Source: CBDDFV01 sp965227335
Lineage (GTDB): Bacteria; Planctomycetota; Phycisphaerae; Phycisphaerales; SM1A02
Length of the DNA stretch: 64,000 nucleotides
Assembly: GCA_965227335.1 (NCBI GenBank)
Contig: CBDDFV010000001.1
Span: 1,606,997 to 1,670,996 of the forward strand
Direction of reading: 5' to 3'
In this document: piece after piece, positions 9,194 through 17,310 of the stretch
Layout: each line of letters starts with the position of its first letter
How positions within the stretch are numbered: the first letter of the stretch is position 1
The notes under the pieces: generated by a model
What the model saw: only the letters and a program-made list of their open reading frames with translations
What the model was told of the DNA's origin: nothing
Databases searched by the model: none
Made by a program: the position numbers and the translations under genes

Positions 9194-10627
9194 ATGAGGC
9201 GATACGACCTGATCTGCATCGGCTGTGGTCCCGCGGGGGAGAAGGCCGCCACCCAGGCCGCGTACTTCAAGAAGAAGGTCGCGGTCATCGAGCGTCATCC
9301 CCGTCCCGGCGGGGCGATGATCAACACGGGCACGATCCCGTCCAAGGCCCTGCGCGAGACGGCGCTGGTGTACTCGATCGTGCGCCGTCGGCCGGTCCCC
9401 GGCATCGAGCGTCAGCTGGATCGGTCGCTCTCGATCGTTCAGCTCCAGGCGCACCGACATCTGATTCAGATGCAGGAGCACGACCGCGTCGAGGCGTCGT
9501 TCGATCGTCACGGCATCGACGTCATCCTTGGAGTCGGCCGCATGGTCGATGCGAATCACGTCGAGGTTGAATACGGCGACGGCGAGACGGAGGTCATCGC
9601 CGCCGACAAGATCCTCATCTCCACCGGCTCCCGGCCGTATCAGCCGGATCACATTCCGTTCGATCATCCGCGGGTCGTCGACGCCGACGGCGTGCTCGAG
9701 CTGCCGAAGCGTCCGGACTCGATGATCATCGTCGGCGGCGGCGTGATCGGCTGTGAGTATGCGTGCATCTTCGGGGAGATCGGCGTCCGGGTGACGCTGA
9801 TCGAACCTCGCGATGCGATCCTGCCCTTCCTCGATGCGGAGTGCCGCGAACTGCTCGTGCGCACGATGCAGGACCAGAACATCACCATCCGCTACGGGGC
9901 GAAGGTTGACCGCGTGGACCCCGGCCAGTGCGACGTGCGGGCGTGGTTCGACACCGGCGACCACCTCGACGCCGACATCCTGATGTGGGCGGCGGGACGG
10001 AACGGCAATTCGGGCGGCATCGGCCTCGAGAATCTCGGGATCGAACCCGATTCGCGCGGCAACATCCCGGTCGACGAGAACTACCAGACCGCCGTTCCCG
10101 GCGTGTACGCGGCGGGCGATGTGATCGGGTTTCCCGCCCTCGCGTCGACGTCCATGGAGCAGGGACGCGTCGCGGCGTGCCACATGTTCAACCTCGGCTT
10201 CAAGACCGGCCTCGCCCGGGACCTGCCTCTCGGGTTGTACACGATCCCGACCATCGCCTCCGTCGGCCTCACCGAAGATGAAGCGAGGACGCAGGGATAC
10301 GACGTCGTGGTCGGGCGGGCGTCCTATGCGCAGAACGCCCGCGGGCGCATGCTCGGCGATGCGCACGGCCTGACCAAGTGCGTCTTCGAACGGTCGAGCC
10401 GCCGGCTCCTCGGGGCGCAGATCATCGGCGAGCAGGCCACCGAGATGATCCACCTCGCCCAGTTCCTGATCGCCCGCGACGGCGTCATCGACGACTTCGT
10501 CAACGCGTGCTTCAACTACCCGTCGCTCACGGAGACGTACAAGTACGCGGCGTACAGCGCGCTTCAGGCCATCGCAGCGGACGAAAAGCGCGACGACGAA
10601 CTCGGCCGGGGGGCGATGGTGGCGTAG
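9194..10627 (+). CDS. sthA: Si-specific NAD(P)(+) transhydrogenase (SthA type)
   Basis: A 477-residue flavoprotein of the pyridine nucleotide-disulfide oxidoreductase superfamily. It has an N-terminal FAD-binding GCGPAGEKAA motif, an NAD-binding VGGGVIGCEYACIFGE motif near residue 180, and a late GVYAAGDVIGFPALAS motif. The active-site region reads GGAMINTGTIPSKALRE, with no redox cysteine pair, as in soluble transhydrogenase SthA and unlike lipoamide dehydrogenase. It would exchange hydride between NADPH and NAD in the cytoplasm. The start at ATG 9194 begins with the FAD motif (MRRYDLICIG); the longer upstream frame adds nothing family-like. Confidence 0.88.
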   Translation: MRRYDLICIGCGPAGEKAATQAAYFKKKVAVIERHPRPGGAMINTGTIPSKALRETALVYSIVRRRPVPGIERQLDRSLSIVQLQAHRHLIQMQEHDRVEASFDRHGIDVILGVGRMVDANHVEVEYGDGETEVIAADKILISTGSRPYQPDHIPFDHPRVVDADGVLELPKRPDSMIIVGGGVIGCEYACIFGEIGVRVTLIEPRDAILPFLDAECRELLVRTMQDQNITIRYGAKVDRVDPGQCDVRAWFDTGDHLDADILMWAAGRNGNSGGIGLENLGIEPDSRGNIPVDENYQTAVPGVYAAGDVIGFPALASTSMEQGRVAACHMFNLGFKTGLARDLPLGLYTIPTIASVGLTEDEARTQGYDVVVGRASYAQNARGRMLGDAHGLTKCVFERSSRRLLGAQIIGEQATEMIHLAQFLIARDGVIDDFVNACFNYPSLTETYKYAAYSALQAIAADEKRDDELGRGAMVA

Positions 10628-10666
10628 ACCGCCCCGGACGCCGACGCGACGCGGTATGCTGTCGGC

Positions 10667-11812
10667 ATGCCCGATCGATCGCCGACGCTCACGTTTGCGG
10701 AGTTCTTCGCCGGCATCGGACTGATGCGCATGGGCCTCGAGCGCGGCGATCCCGCCTGGTCGTGCGTCTTCGCCAACGATCTCGATCCCGCCAAACGCGC
10801 CATCTACGCCGGACAGTTCGGCGACGACATCGACGCGACTGATGTGCACGAACTCACCGCCGATGCGGTCCCCCCCGTGGATCTCGCGACCGGCTCCTTT
10901 CCATGCACCGATCTCTCGCTCGCCGGCGCCCGCCGGGGTCTGCGCAGCGGGCAGTCCTCCGCCTTCTGGGGCTTCCGACGCATCCTCGACGACATGGGCG
11001 ATCGACGTCCGCGGGCGGTCCTGCTCGAAAACGTCGTCGGCCTGATCAACTCGCACGACGGGGCCGATCTCCACGACCTGCTCCGGGCGATGAACGAACT
11101 CGGCTATCGCGTCGATCCGCTCGTGCTCGACGCCCGCTGGTTCACGCCGCAGAGCCGGCCCCGCCTGTTCATCGTGTGCCTGGCGGACGACCTCGCCGTC
11201 GGTCACCGCGGGCCGCTGGTCGCCGAATCGCGGCTGCGTCCCGCGAAGCTCGCCGCGTTCATGGCCGCCCATATGGACGACGTGGCGTGGTCGCGCGCCG
11301 ACCTGCCCGAACCGCCGACGGCCTCGGCCCGAACCCTCGCCGACATCGTGCAGGATCCGCCGGAGAACCACGCGGACTGGTGGAGCGAGGAGCGGGTCGA
11401 GTACCTCGCCGATCAGATGTTCGACCGCCATCGGGCGTGGATCGACAAGCATCGGGACGATTCGACATTCCATTACGCGACGGCGTTCCGACGGGTGCGG
11501 ACGATCGCGCCGGGCGTGAAGAAATCGATGGCGGAACTCCGCACCGACGGCCTCGCCGGCTGCCTGCGCACGCCCAAAGGGGGCAGCGGACGGCAGATCC
11601 TCGTGCGGGCGGGGGGCGGGAAAATGCGGGCGCGGCTGCTCTCGGGACCGGAGTGCGCATCGCTCATGGGCGCCGACGGCTACCGGCTCGACTGCTCGCT
11701 CAACCAGGCGCTCTTCGGGTTCGGCGACGCGGTGTGCGTCGACTGCATCGCCTGGCTGACGCGTCATTACCTCACGCCGGCGCTGACCGGAACCGCTGCG
11801 GCGACCGCCTGA
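10667..11812 (+). CDS. DNA (cytosine-5-)-methyltransferase
   Basis: A 381-residue C5-cytosine methyltransferase. The SAM motif is FAEFFAGIGLMRMGLE; the catalytic loop TGSFPCTDLSLAG contains C80; the ENV motif (LLENVVGL), QSRPRLFIV (motif VIII) and the C-terminal NQALFGFGDAVCV (motifs IX-X) are all in order. A variable target-recognition region lies between roughly residues 180 and 310. No restriction endonuclease or very-short-patch repair gene flanks it: the neighbours are sthA and hutI. It is therefore probably a solitary methylase or part of a split system. The recognition sequence cannot be read from the protein. Confidence 0.9.
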   Translation: MPDRSPTLTFAEFFAGIGLMRMGLERGDPAWSCVFANDLDPAKRAIYAGQFGDDIDATDVHELTADAVPPVDLATGSFPCTDLSLAGARRGLRSGQSSAFWGFRRILDDMGDRRPRAVLLENVVGLINSHDGADLHDLLRAMNELGYRVDPLVLDARWFTPQSRPRLFIVCLADDLAVGHRGPLVAESRLRPAKLAAFMAAHMDDVAWSRADLPEPPTASARTLADIVQDPPENHADWWSEERVEYLADQMFDRHRAWIDKHRDDSTFHYATAFRRVRTIAPGVKKSMAELRTDGLAGCLRTPKGGSGRQILVRAGGGKMRARLLSGPECASLMGADGYRLDCSLNQALFGFGDAVCVDCIAWLTRHYLTPALTGTAAATA

Positions 11813-11813
11813 C

Positions 11814-13061
11814 TCATCCCCAGCGTTGACCGCCGATCCACAGCGCGGCGGGTCCCGGGCCGCCGAACTCGAAGCCCAGGTCGCGCTCGTCCGTGGCGTC
11901 GAGCATCTGCACATCGGCCCGGGCCCCGACCGACAGCGAACCGACCTCCCCGGCGAGACCGAGCACGTGAGCCGCGTTGATCGTCATCGCGCTGATCGCC
12001 TCCGCCGGCGTCAGGCCGAGCTTGCGGCAGGCGAGGGCGATCACGAACGGGGCCGAGGGCGTGGGGGCGGAGCCCGGGTTGTAGTTCGTCGCGATCGCCA
12101 GCGCGCCGCCCGCGTCGACGAACGCCCGCGCCGGCGCGTACCGATCGTCAAGCTGGAAGCCGCACGCGGGCAGGGCCACGCCGATCGTCGTGCTCGCGGC
12201 GAGGGAGTTCAGTTCCGCCCGGTTCGTCGCCTCGAGGTGGTCGACGGACCGGGCCCCGAGATCGACCGCGACGGTCGTCATTCCGAGCGCGTTGAACTGG
12301 TCGGCGTGGACGCGGAGCGGGCAGCCGAGATCCTTCGCCCGCTCGAAGAGGCGGACGGTGTCGTCGAGCGACCACGCGCCGGTCTCGCAGTAGGCGTCGC
12401 AGGTGATCCCGGGGAAGGCGTCGACGACGGCGGGCAGCGTCTCTTCGACCGTTTCCTCGATGAAGCGCGGGTTGTCGGGGTCGATCGCGTGGGCGCCGAG
12501 GAAGGTGGGAGTCACAGTGAGCGGGGAGCGATCGGCGACCGCCGCGATCGCACGCAGCATCTTCAGTTCGGCGTCGGTGGAGAGGCCGTAGCCGGACTTC
12601 ACTTCGATCGTCCCGGTCCCGAGGGCGGCCATGCGACGAAGCCGCGTGTCAAGGTTCTGTTCGAGCGTGTCCTGCGTCGCCGCCCGCACGGACCGGACGG
12701 TGGACATGATGCCGCCGCCGGCGTCGAGGATGTCGAGGTACGCCGCGCCCTTCAGCTTCATCTCGAACTCGTCGTAGCGTTCTCCCGCCCAGCAGGCGTG
12801 GGTGTGGCAGTCGACGAAGGCGGGCATGACGACGCGTCCGCGGGCGTCGAGGACAAGGGGGTCTGCGGCGGGATCATCGGCGTCGGCGGGCGGATCGATA
12901 TGCGGTCCGACCTCGGCGATGCGTCCGTGGACGAAACGGACGCCGCCTCGCTCGATGACGTGGAGTCGGCCCAGGTCTTCGCCGCGCCGGGGCCCCTCGG
13001 GGCCCTGCAGGGTCAGGAGGCGGGCGTTCACGATGATGCGTTCGTCGGGGGCGGCGATCAT
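11814..13061 (-). CDS. hutI: Imidazolonepropionase
   Basis: Third step of histidine degradation: hydrolyses 4-imidazolone-5-propanoate to N-formimino-L-glutamate. The 415-residue amidohydrolase has the HTHACWAGERYDEFEMKLKG metal/substrate motif, the IEVKSGYGL motif, HADQFN, and DYNPGS-like ATNYNPGSAPTPS near the C-terminus. It ends one base from the stop of the convergent methyltransferase gene. It lies 4 kb from hutU/hutH on the same strand, separated by the STAS, GH3 and channel genes, so the hut genes are not one compact operon here. Confidence 0.95.
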   Translation of the reverse strand: MIAAPDERIIVNARLLTLQGPEGPRRGEDLGRLHVIERGGVRFVHGRIAEVGPHIDPPADADDPAADPLVLDARGRVVMPAFVDCHTHACWAGERYDEFEMKLKGAAYLDILDAGGGIMSTVRSVRAATQDTLEQNLDTRLRRMAALGTGTIEVKSGYGLSTDAELKMLRAIAAVADRSPLTVTPTFLGAHAIDPDNPRFIEETVEETLPAVVDAFPGITCDAYCETGAWSLDDTVRLFERAKDLGCPLRVHADQFNALGMTTVAVDLGARSVDHLEATNRAELNSLAASTTIGVALPACGFQLDDRYAPARAFVDAGGALAIATNYNPGSAPTPSAPFVIALACRKLGLTPAEAISAMTINAAHVLGLAGEVGSLSVGARADVQMLDATDERDLGFEFGGPGPAALWIGGQRWG

Positions 13062-13290
13062 GGGCGGTCCGATAGCTCGAGTCTGCGCGAAGCGGGGAGG
13101 ACTGGTGGGGATCGTACCGTCAGAATCGCCGTCGCGCCGCCCCGTGGGGTGACGCGGGGGGTGGATGAATCCGATAGTGAACGTGGAGTTCTCACAGGAG
13201 GAGTCGCGGATGCACAGCGCCGGTCGTACAATTCCATCTCATGACGCGCGGCCCCCCGGCGGCGCCGGGATGCAGGGAGCCGCTTCATCC

Positions 13291-13668
13291 ATGACAGACT
13301 CCGCCGCCGATCGCGCCATGTTCGTCCAGCTCGATGAGCGCTCCGGCGTGCTGCGGGCCCGCGTGGTGGTGCCGAACATCGGCCAGCGGGAGGCGACCGT
13401 CATTCAGGACGCCCTCGCCGACGCCCTCGATCAAGCCTCCTCGAGCCTCCGCTGCCTGATGCTCGATCTGTCCAGCGTCAGTTTCATGAACTCGATGGGC
13501 CTCGGCATGTGCATCGACGCCCGCAACCGTGCGTCGGAGAAGGGCGCGAAGGCCGTGATCTACGGCCTCAACGCCGAACTCACCGGTCTCTTCGAGATGA
13601 CGAAGATCGACCGGCTGTTCAAGCTCGTCAAGGACGAGGTGACGCTGGAGAAGGTGCTGAAGAAGTAG
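13291..13668 (+). CDS. STAS domain protein (anti-sigma factor antagonist-like)
   Basis: A single STAS domain of 125 residues. The core reads LRCLMLDLSSVSFMNSMGLGMCIDARNRA. In SpoIIAA-type proteins the equivalent loop is MDSSG, whose second Ser is phosphorylated; here it is MNSMG, with Asp replaced by Asn and the phospho-acceptor Ser by Met. It may act without phosphorylation or not in sigma-factor control. The start at ATG 13291 is preferred (GGGAG upstream); ATG 13270 is possible. It stands alone, convergent with the GH3 gene, and is transcribed from the 230-base gap after hutI, in which I see no clear complete promoter. Confidence 0.8.
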   Translation: MTDSAADRAMFVQLDERSGVLRARVVVPNIGQREATVIQDALADALDQASSSLRCLMLDLSSVSFMNSMGLGMCIDARNRASEKGAKAVIYGLNAELTGLFEMTKIDRLFKLVKDEVTLEKVLKK

Positions 13669-13690
13669 GGCGTCCGCCTTGGCGGCGCCC
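13668..13690. terminator. Hairpin between convergent STAS and GH3 genes
   Basis: A strong inverted repeat (GGGCG-t-CCGCC with GGCGG-CGCCC, one bulged T) sits between the stop codons of two convergent genes. It has no T tract, so termination is inferred only from position and stem strength. Confidence 0.35.
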
Positions 13691-13697
13691 GACGGGC

Positions 13698-16202
13698 TCA
13701 GTCCTCCAGTCGGCTTTCCGCGTGATCAGCACGTTGCGGCGCGGCGAGATCCTGGAAGGGCTTGATGAGGCCGAGCGAGACCGGGAGCCCGCCCCGCTGC
13801 ACGGGAACGTCGCCCGCCAGCACGCGGCCCAGCGCCTGGTTCGACACCGCAAGGTTCGAATACGCGGAGAGCAGCGTCAGCGGCGCCAGATCAGTCGACG
13901 ACAACAGGTAAGGCACGCGGAAGCTCACCACGACGATCGGCGTGTTCGATGCGGCGACGGCGTCGAGCGCCATGAAGCCGCGCAGCAGATCCACATGTGT
14001 CTCGTTGACGACGCCGAAGATGACGAGCTTCGGCTGCTTGTCGACAAACGCCTGCTGCAGCTCCGCGAGCTTGGCGTCCATGTCGATCTCGACGTTTGCG
14101 CCGTAGCGAAGCATGACGCTGCGGACGTCGTAGCGGTCATCGAAGAGCGGCGTCATGTCGTCCGTCCGGAAGATCGGCACCGCCAGCATCAGCGGGGCGC
14201 CGGACGCCAGACGCTGCAACGGCGCGCGGTCGCCTTCGAACTGCCCGTCGCCGTCGCGAATCAGCGAGATCGACCGGTCCGCCACTTCGCGGGCGATCCG
14301 CTGATGCGCGTCGGACAGCACGATCGCCTGCGCTTCCGCCCGACTCGGCGCCAGATCCGCCGCCCGCAGGTCGGGCGAGAGCTTCGCCTTCAGACGGAGC
14401 ACCCGGGTCACGGCGCGATCGAGATCGACCGGGTCCAGCTCGACCGCGAGCCGGCTGATGCAGGACTCGAGGTCGCTGATCGGGAACTCGACGGTCTGGA
14501 CGCCCACTTTGTACTGCTGACCCACGCCGCCCAGCAAGGTGATGTCGTTCCCCGCCTTCACCGCGTCGACGACCGCGGTGGGAAGGTCCCCGTTCGCCGC
14601 GTCCTTGGCCGCCCGCATCGCGATCACATCGTCCGCCATCACCACGCCGTCGTATTCGAGCGCCGCCCGCAGGTGCTCGCTGATCGCGCGGCGGGAGAAG
14701 CTGAACGGGACGTCGGGACGCTCGAGCCCCAGGTTCGGAAACGCGATGTGCGCGCTCATGATCGCGTCGCCGCCCGCCTTCACGAGGTGACGGAACGGCT
14801 TCACCGACTCGCGCAGATCATCCGCCGTCCACGGCAGCTGCGGCAGCTGCTGGTGCGGATCGTGCGACACCTGGCCGTGACCCGGAAAGTGTTTGCCGCA
14901 GACGAGCACGCCTTCGCGCTGGAGTCCGTCGGCGAACGCCGCGCCGAACGACGCCACCCAGTTCGCGCCCGCGCCGAAGGAGCGGTCGCGCATGTAGTCG
15001 CCTTCCTGATCACGATTGATGTCGAGCACCGGGGCGAGGTTGAAGTTGACGCCGAGGGCCCGCAGCTCACGTCCCACCACGCGTCCCGCGTCGTACACGA
15101 GTTGAACATCGTTGGTGGCGGCCATGCCCATCGCGGAGGGAAAGAGCGTGACGCCCTTCTCCAGCACCACGCCGGAGCCCTGCTCCTGATCGACGGCGAT
15201 GAAGAGCGGCAGTTCGTGCATCGTGCCCGCCGCGAGATGGTGGAGGGACTGCGTGACCCGCACGATCTCGTCGGTCATCGCCGGCGTGTCGACCGGCAGC
15301 GACGGATCGCGCATGCGTTCGAAGTTGTGTTCGTAGAGGATGATCCCGCCGATGTGGAGATCCTGGATGAGGCGACGGGCCGCTTCGTCCTGGTCGTCGC
15401 CGCCGGGGAGGCCCGCGATGAAGAGCTGTCCGATCTTCTCGCGGGTCGTCATGGCGTCGAGTTTCGACTCGATCAGTGCGTCGATCCGGGCCCGCTCGGC
15501 GTCCGCGGCGAGGGCGGCCGCGCGGGCGGCGGCGTCCTCGTCCGACACTTCATTGATCGCCGGCTGCACGGGGCCCGGCGCCTCCTCCCTCGCGACCGCG
15601 CGTTCCACCTGAACCCGCAGCTGCCGCCTCGGCTGCAGCTCGATTGCATGGGGCGCGGTGGCGGGCTGGAAGCCGTCGATGGCGAGCACGAACGATGCGA
15701 ACTGATCCGCGTACTTTCGGTCCAGCTGCGTCAGCTCGACGAAACCGTCCGACACCACGTACGTCACCGGACGATCCAGCTGCAGCTGGATCTCGCCGTC
15801 CAGCTCGTCGGTGGAGACCCCGAGCGGCGGATCGAAGTAGACGCTCAGACTGAACGTGGGGTTGCTCTGACCCTGGTCCGAGGTGAGACCGATCAACAGC
15901 ACCACCACCGCGAGCGCGGCGGGCCCGCCGAAGGTCCATTCGGCCCCCAGCGTGGTCCCCGTCGCCTTGCCGTAGCTGTGCAGGGTGCCGAAGAGGATCA
16001 CCGCGAACGTCAGTGCGACGACCGACATCACCACGAAGGACACGAGTCCCGACTGGTACGCGGCGATGGTCGGCAGCTGCCACAGGTACAGGCCGACCAG
16101 GCCGACGAGCAGGGCGATCAAGGCTACCCCGAGGCTGGCGTAGAACTTCGGTGACGACGGTTGCGGCGTCGGCGGGGGCGCCGCGTCTTCGCGCTCGGGC
16201 AT
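13698..16202 (-). CDS. Glycoside hydrolase family 3 protein with N-terminal membrane segments
   Basis: An 834-residue protein. The first 130 residues hold about three hydrophobic segments (SLGVALIALLVGLVGLYLW; GLVSFVVMSVVALTFAVILF; ALAVVVLLIGLTS). A linker rich in Ala and charged residues (about 215-245) follows, then a GH3 catalytic domain (EKIGQLFIAG...). GH3 motifs include IAVDQEQGSGVV, the CGKHFPGHG loop, a following DPHQ (like the NagZ Asp-His pair) and a VVMADDVIAM segment whose Asp is the likely nucleophile. It resembles beta-N-acetylglucosaminidases that act in peptidoglycan turnover, but an extra C-terminal region of about 180 residues is present. The substrate is inferred; the membrane-anchored layout is unusual. 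Confidence 0.85.
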   Translation of the reverse strand: MPEREDAAPPPTPQPSSPKFYASLGVALIALLVGLVGLYLWQLPTIAAYQSGLVSFVVMSVVALTFAVILFGTLHSYGKATGTTLGAEWTFGGPAALAVVVLLIGLTSDQGQSNPTFSLSVYFDPPLGVSTDELDGEIQLQLDRPVTYVVSDGFVELTQLDRKYADQFASFVLAIDGFQPATAPHAIELQPRRQLRVQVERAVAREEAPGPVQPAINEVSDEDAAARAAALAADAERARIDALIESKLDAMTTREKIGQLFIAGLPGGDDQDEAARRLIQDLHIGGIILYEHNFERMRDPSLPVDTPAMTDEIVRVTQSLHHLAAGTMHELPLFIAVDQEQGSGVVLEKGVTLFPSAMGMAATNDVQLVYDAGRVVGRELRALGVNFNLAPVLDINRDQEGDYMRDRSFGAGANWVASFGAAFADGLQREGVLVCGKHFPGHGQVSHDPHQQLPQLPWTADDLRESVKPFRHLVKAGGDAIMSAHIAFPNLGLERPDVPFSFSRRAISEHLRAALEYDGVVMADDVIAMRAAKDAANGDLPTAVVDAVKAGNDITLLGGVGQQYKVGVQTVEFPISDLESCISRLAVELDPVDLDRAVTRVLRLKAKLSPDLRAADLAPSRAEAQAIVLSDAHQRIAREVADRSISLIRDGDGQFEGDRAPLQRLASGAPLMLAVPIFRTDDMTPLFDDRYDVRSVMLRYGANVEIDMDAKLAELQQAFVDKQPKLVIFGVVNETHVDLLRGFMALDAVAASNTPIVVVSFRVPYLLSSTDLAPLTLLSAYSNLAVSNQALGRVLAGDVPVQRGGLPVSLGLIKPFQDLAAPQRADHAESRLED

Positions 16203-16380
16203 TCCGGATCCGATCGGTTCGGGGACCCTGACTGACGACGTAGCGCGGGGGATGAGCCGCCGGCTGCGGGCGACGCTGCGTCACGACGGCCCCATTGGTA
16301 CCCCATGCCCGACCAATCGGCAACCATCAACCTGTCGGATGATGAATCGACGGCGGTTGTTGAACCAGGACGCCGCGGCC

Positions 16381-17205
16381 CTACACCAGCGGCTCCCCGC
16401 AGTACTTGCAGAACTTGGCGTCCGACGCGTGCCCGTGACGCACGCAGGATGGACACGATCGCGTCGTCACCTCGCGTTGCTGCGCGGCCCGGCCCAGTTC
16501 GACCGTGACGATCCCCGTCGGCACCGCGAGAATCCCGTACCCCACGATCATGATCACGGACGCCAGGAACTTGCCGGGAATGGTGATCGGGGCCACGTCG
16601 CCGTAACCGACGGTCGTCATCGTCACGATCGCCCAGTACATCGAATCGGGAATCGAATCGAAGCCCGGCTGCACCCGACCCTCGATGAGGTACATCAGCG
16701 ATCCGAGAATCAGCACGAGCGTGATGACCACCCCGAGAAAGATCGTGATCTTGTGCAGACTCGCGGTCATCGCCGCGCGGAGATGATTCGCCTCCCCGAT
16801 GAAGTGCGCCAGCTTGAACACCCGGAACACCCGCAGCAGGCGAATCGCCCGGATCACGGCCAGCGACTGCGACCCCACGAAGAACAGACTGAGATACGTC
16901 GGGATGATCGCGAGCAGGTCGACGACCCCGTAGAAGCTCAGGGCGTACTTCATCGGCCGCCGGACGCAGTACAGCCGCAGCAGGTACTCGATCGTGAAGG
17001 CGATCGTCAGCCACCACTCCACGCCCGTCAGCCACGCCCCGTACTGATCCGCGATCGAATCCACGCTCTCGATGCACACGGCGACGACGCTCGCCCCGAT
17101 CGAGAGCAGCAGCCCGATGTCAAAGAACTTCCCCAGCGGCGTGTCCGCCTCGAAGATGATCTCGTACAGCCGCTCGCGGTGGTTCGTGGCGTGCGATTCG
17201 GTCAT
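16381..17205 (-). CDS. Voltage-gated-type potassium channel with C-terminal zinc ribbon
   Basis: A 274-residue six-helix ion transport protein. An S4-like segment has regularly spaced arginines (AIRLLRVFRVFKL), and the pore/selectivity filter is TTVGYGD, the K+ channel signature, followed by the last helix. After the membrane part the protein ends in a small zinc ribbon with two CxxC pairs (CPSC and, 14 residues later, CKYC), which is unusual for this family. It would move K+ across the cytoplasmic membrane; the ribbon may bind metal or a partner. It lies between the GH3 gene and hutU on the same strand. Confidence 0.9.
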   Translation of the reverse strand: MTESHATNHRERLYEIIFEADTPLGKFFDIGLLLSIGASVVAVCIESVDSIADQYGAWLTGVEWWLTIAFTIEYLLRLYCVRRPMKYALSFYGVVDLLAIIPTYLSLFFVGSQSLAVIRAIRLLRVFRVFKLAHFIGEANHLRAAMTASLHKITIFLGVVITLVLILGSLMYLIEGRVQPGFDSIPDSMYWAIVTMTTVGYGDVAPITIPGKFLASVIMIVGYGILAVPTGIVTVELGRAAQQREVTTRSCPSCVRHGHASDAKFCKYCGEPLV

Positions 17206-17310
17206 GCTTCTTCACCCATCAGAATGACAGCGCCGCCCGAGACGGGTCGGCGCTGGTCACATCGGCCAGATCACAGGTTGAAGTCGAAAAGCGCGGCGAT
17301 CGGAGATGAC

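Noticed and set aside
9002..11914. A 970-codon open frame on the minus strand
   Set aside because: It lies opposite sthA and the methyltransferase, both with full family motifs. Its Arg/His/Val-rich, motif-free translation is the mirror of biased codon use.
10667..13061. Restriction-modification locus around the methyltransferase
   Set aside because: Neither neighbour looks like an endonuclease; they are sthA and hutI.
13509..16154. An 881-codon plus-strand frame
   Set aside because: It is antisense to the GH3 gene, which has signal, helices and catalytic motifs.
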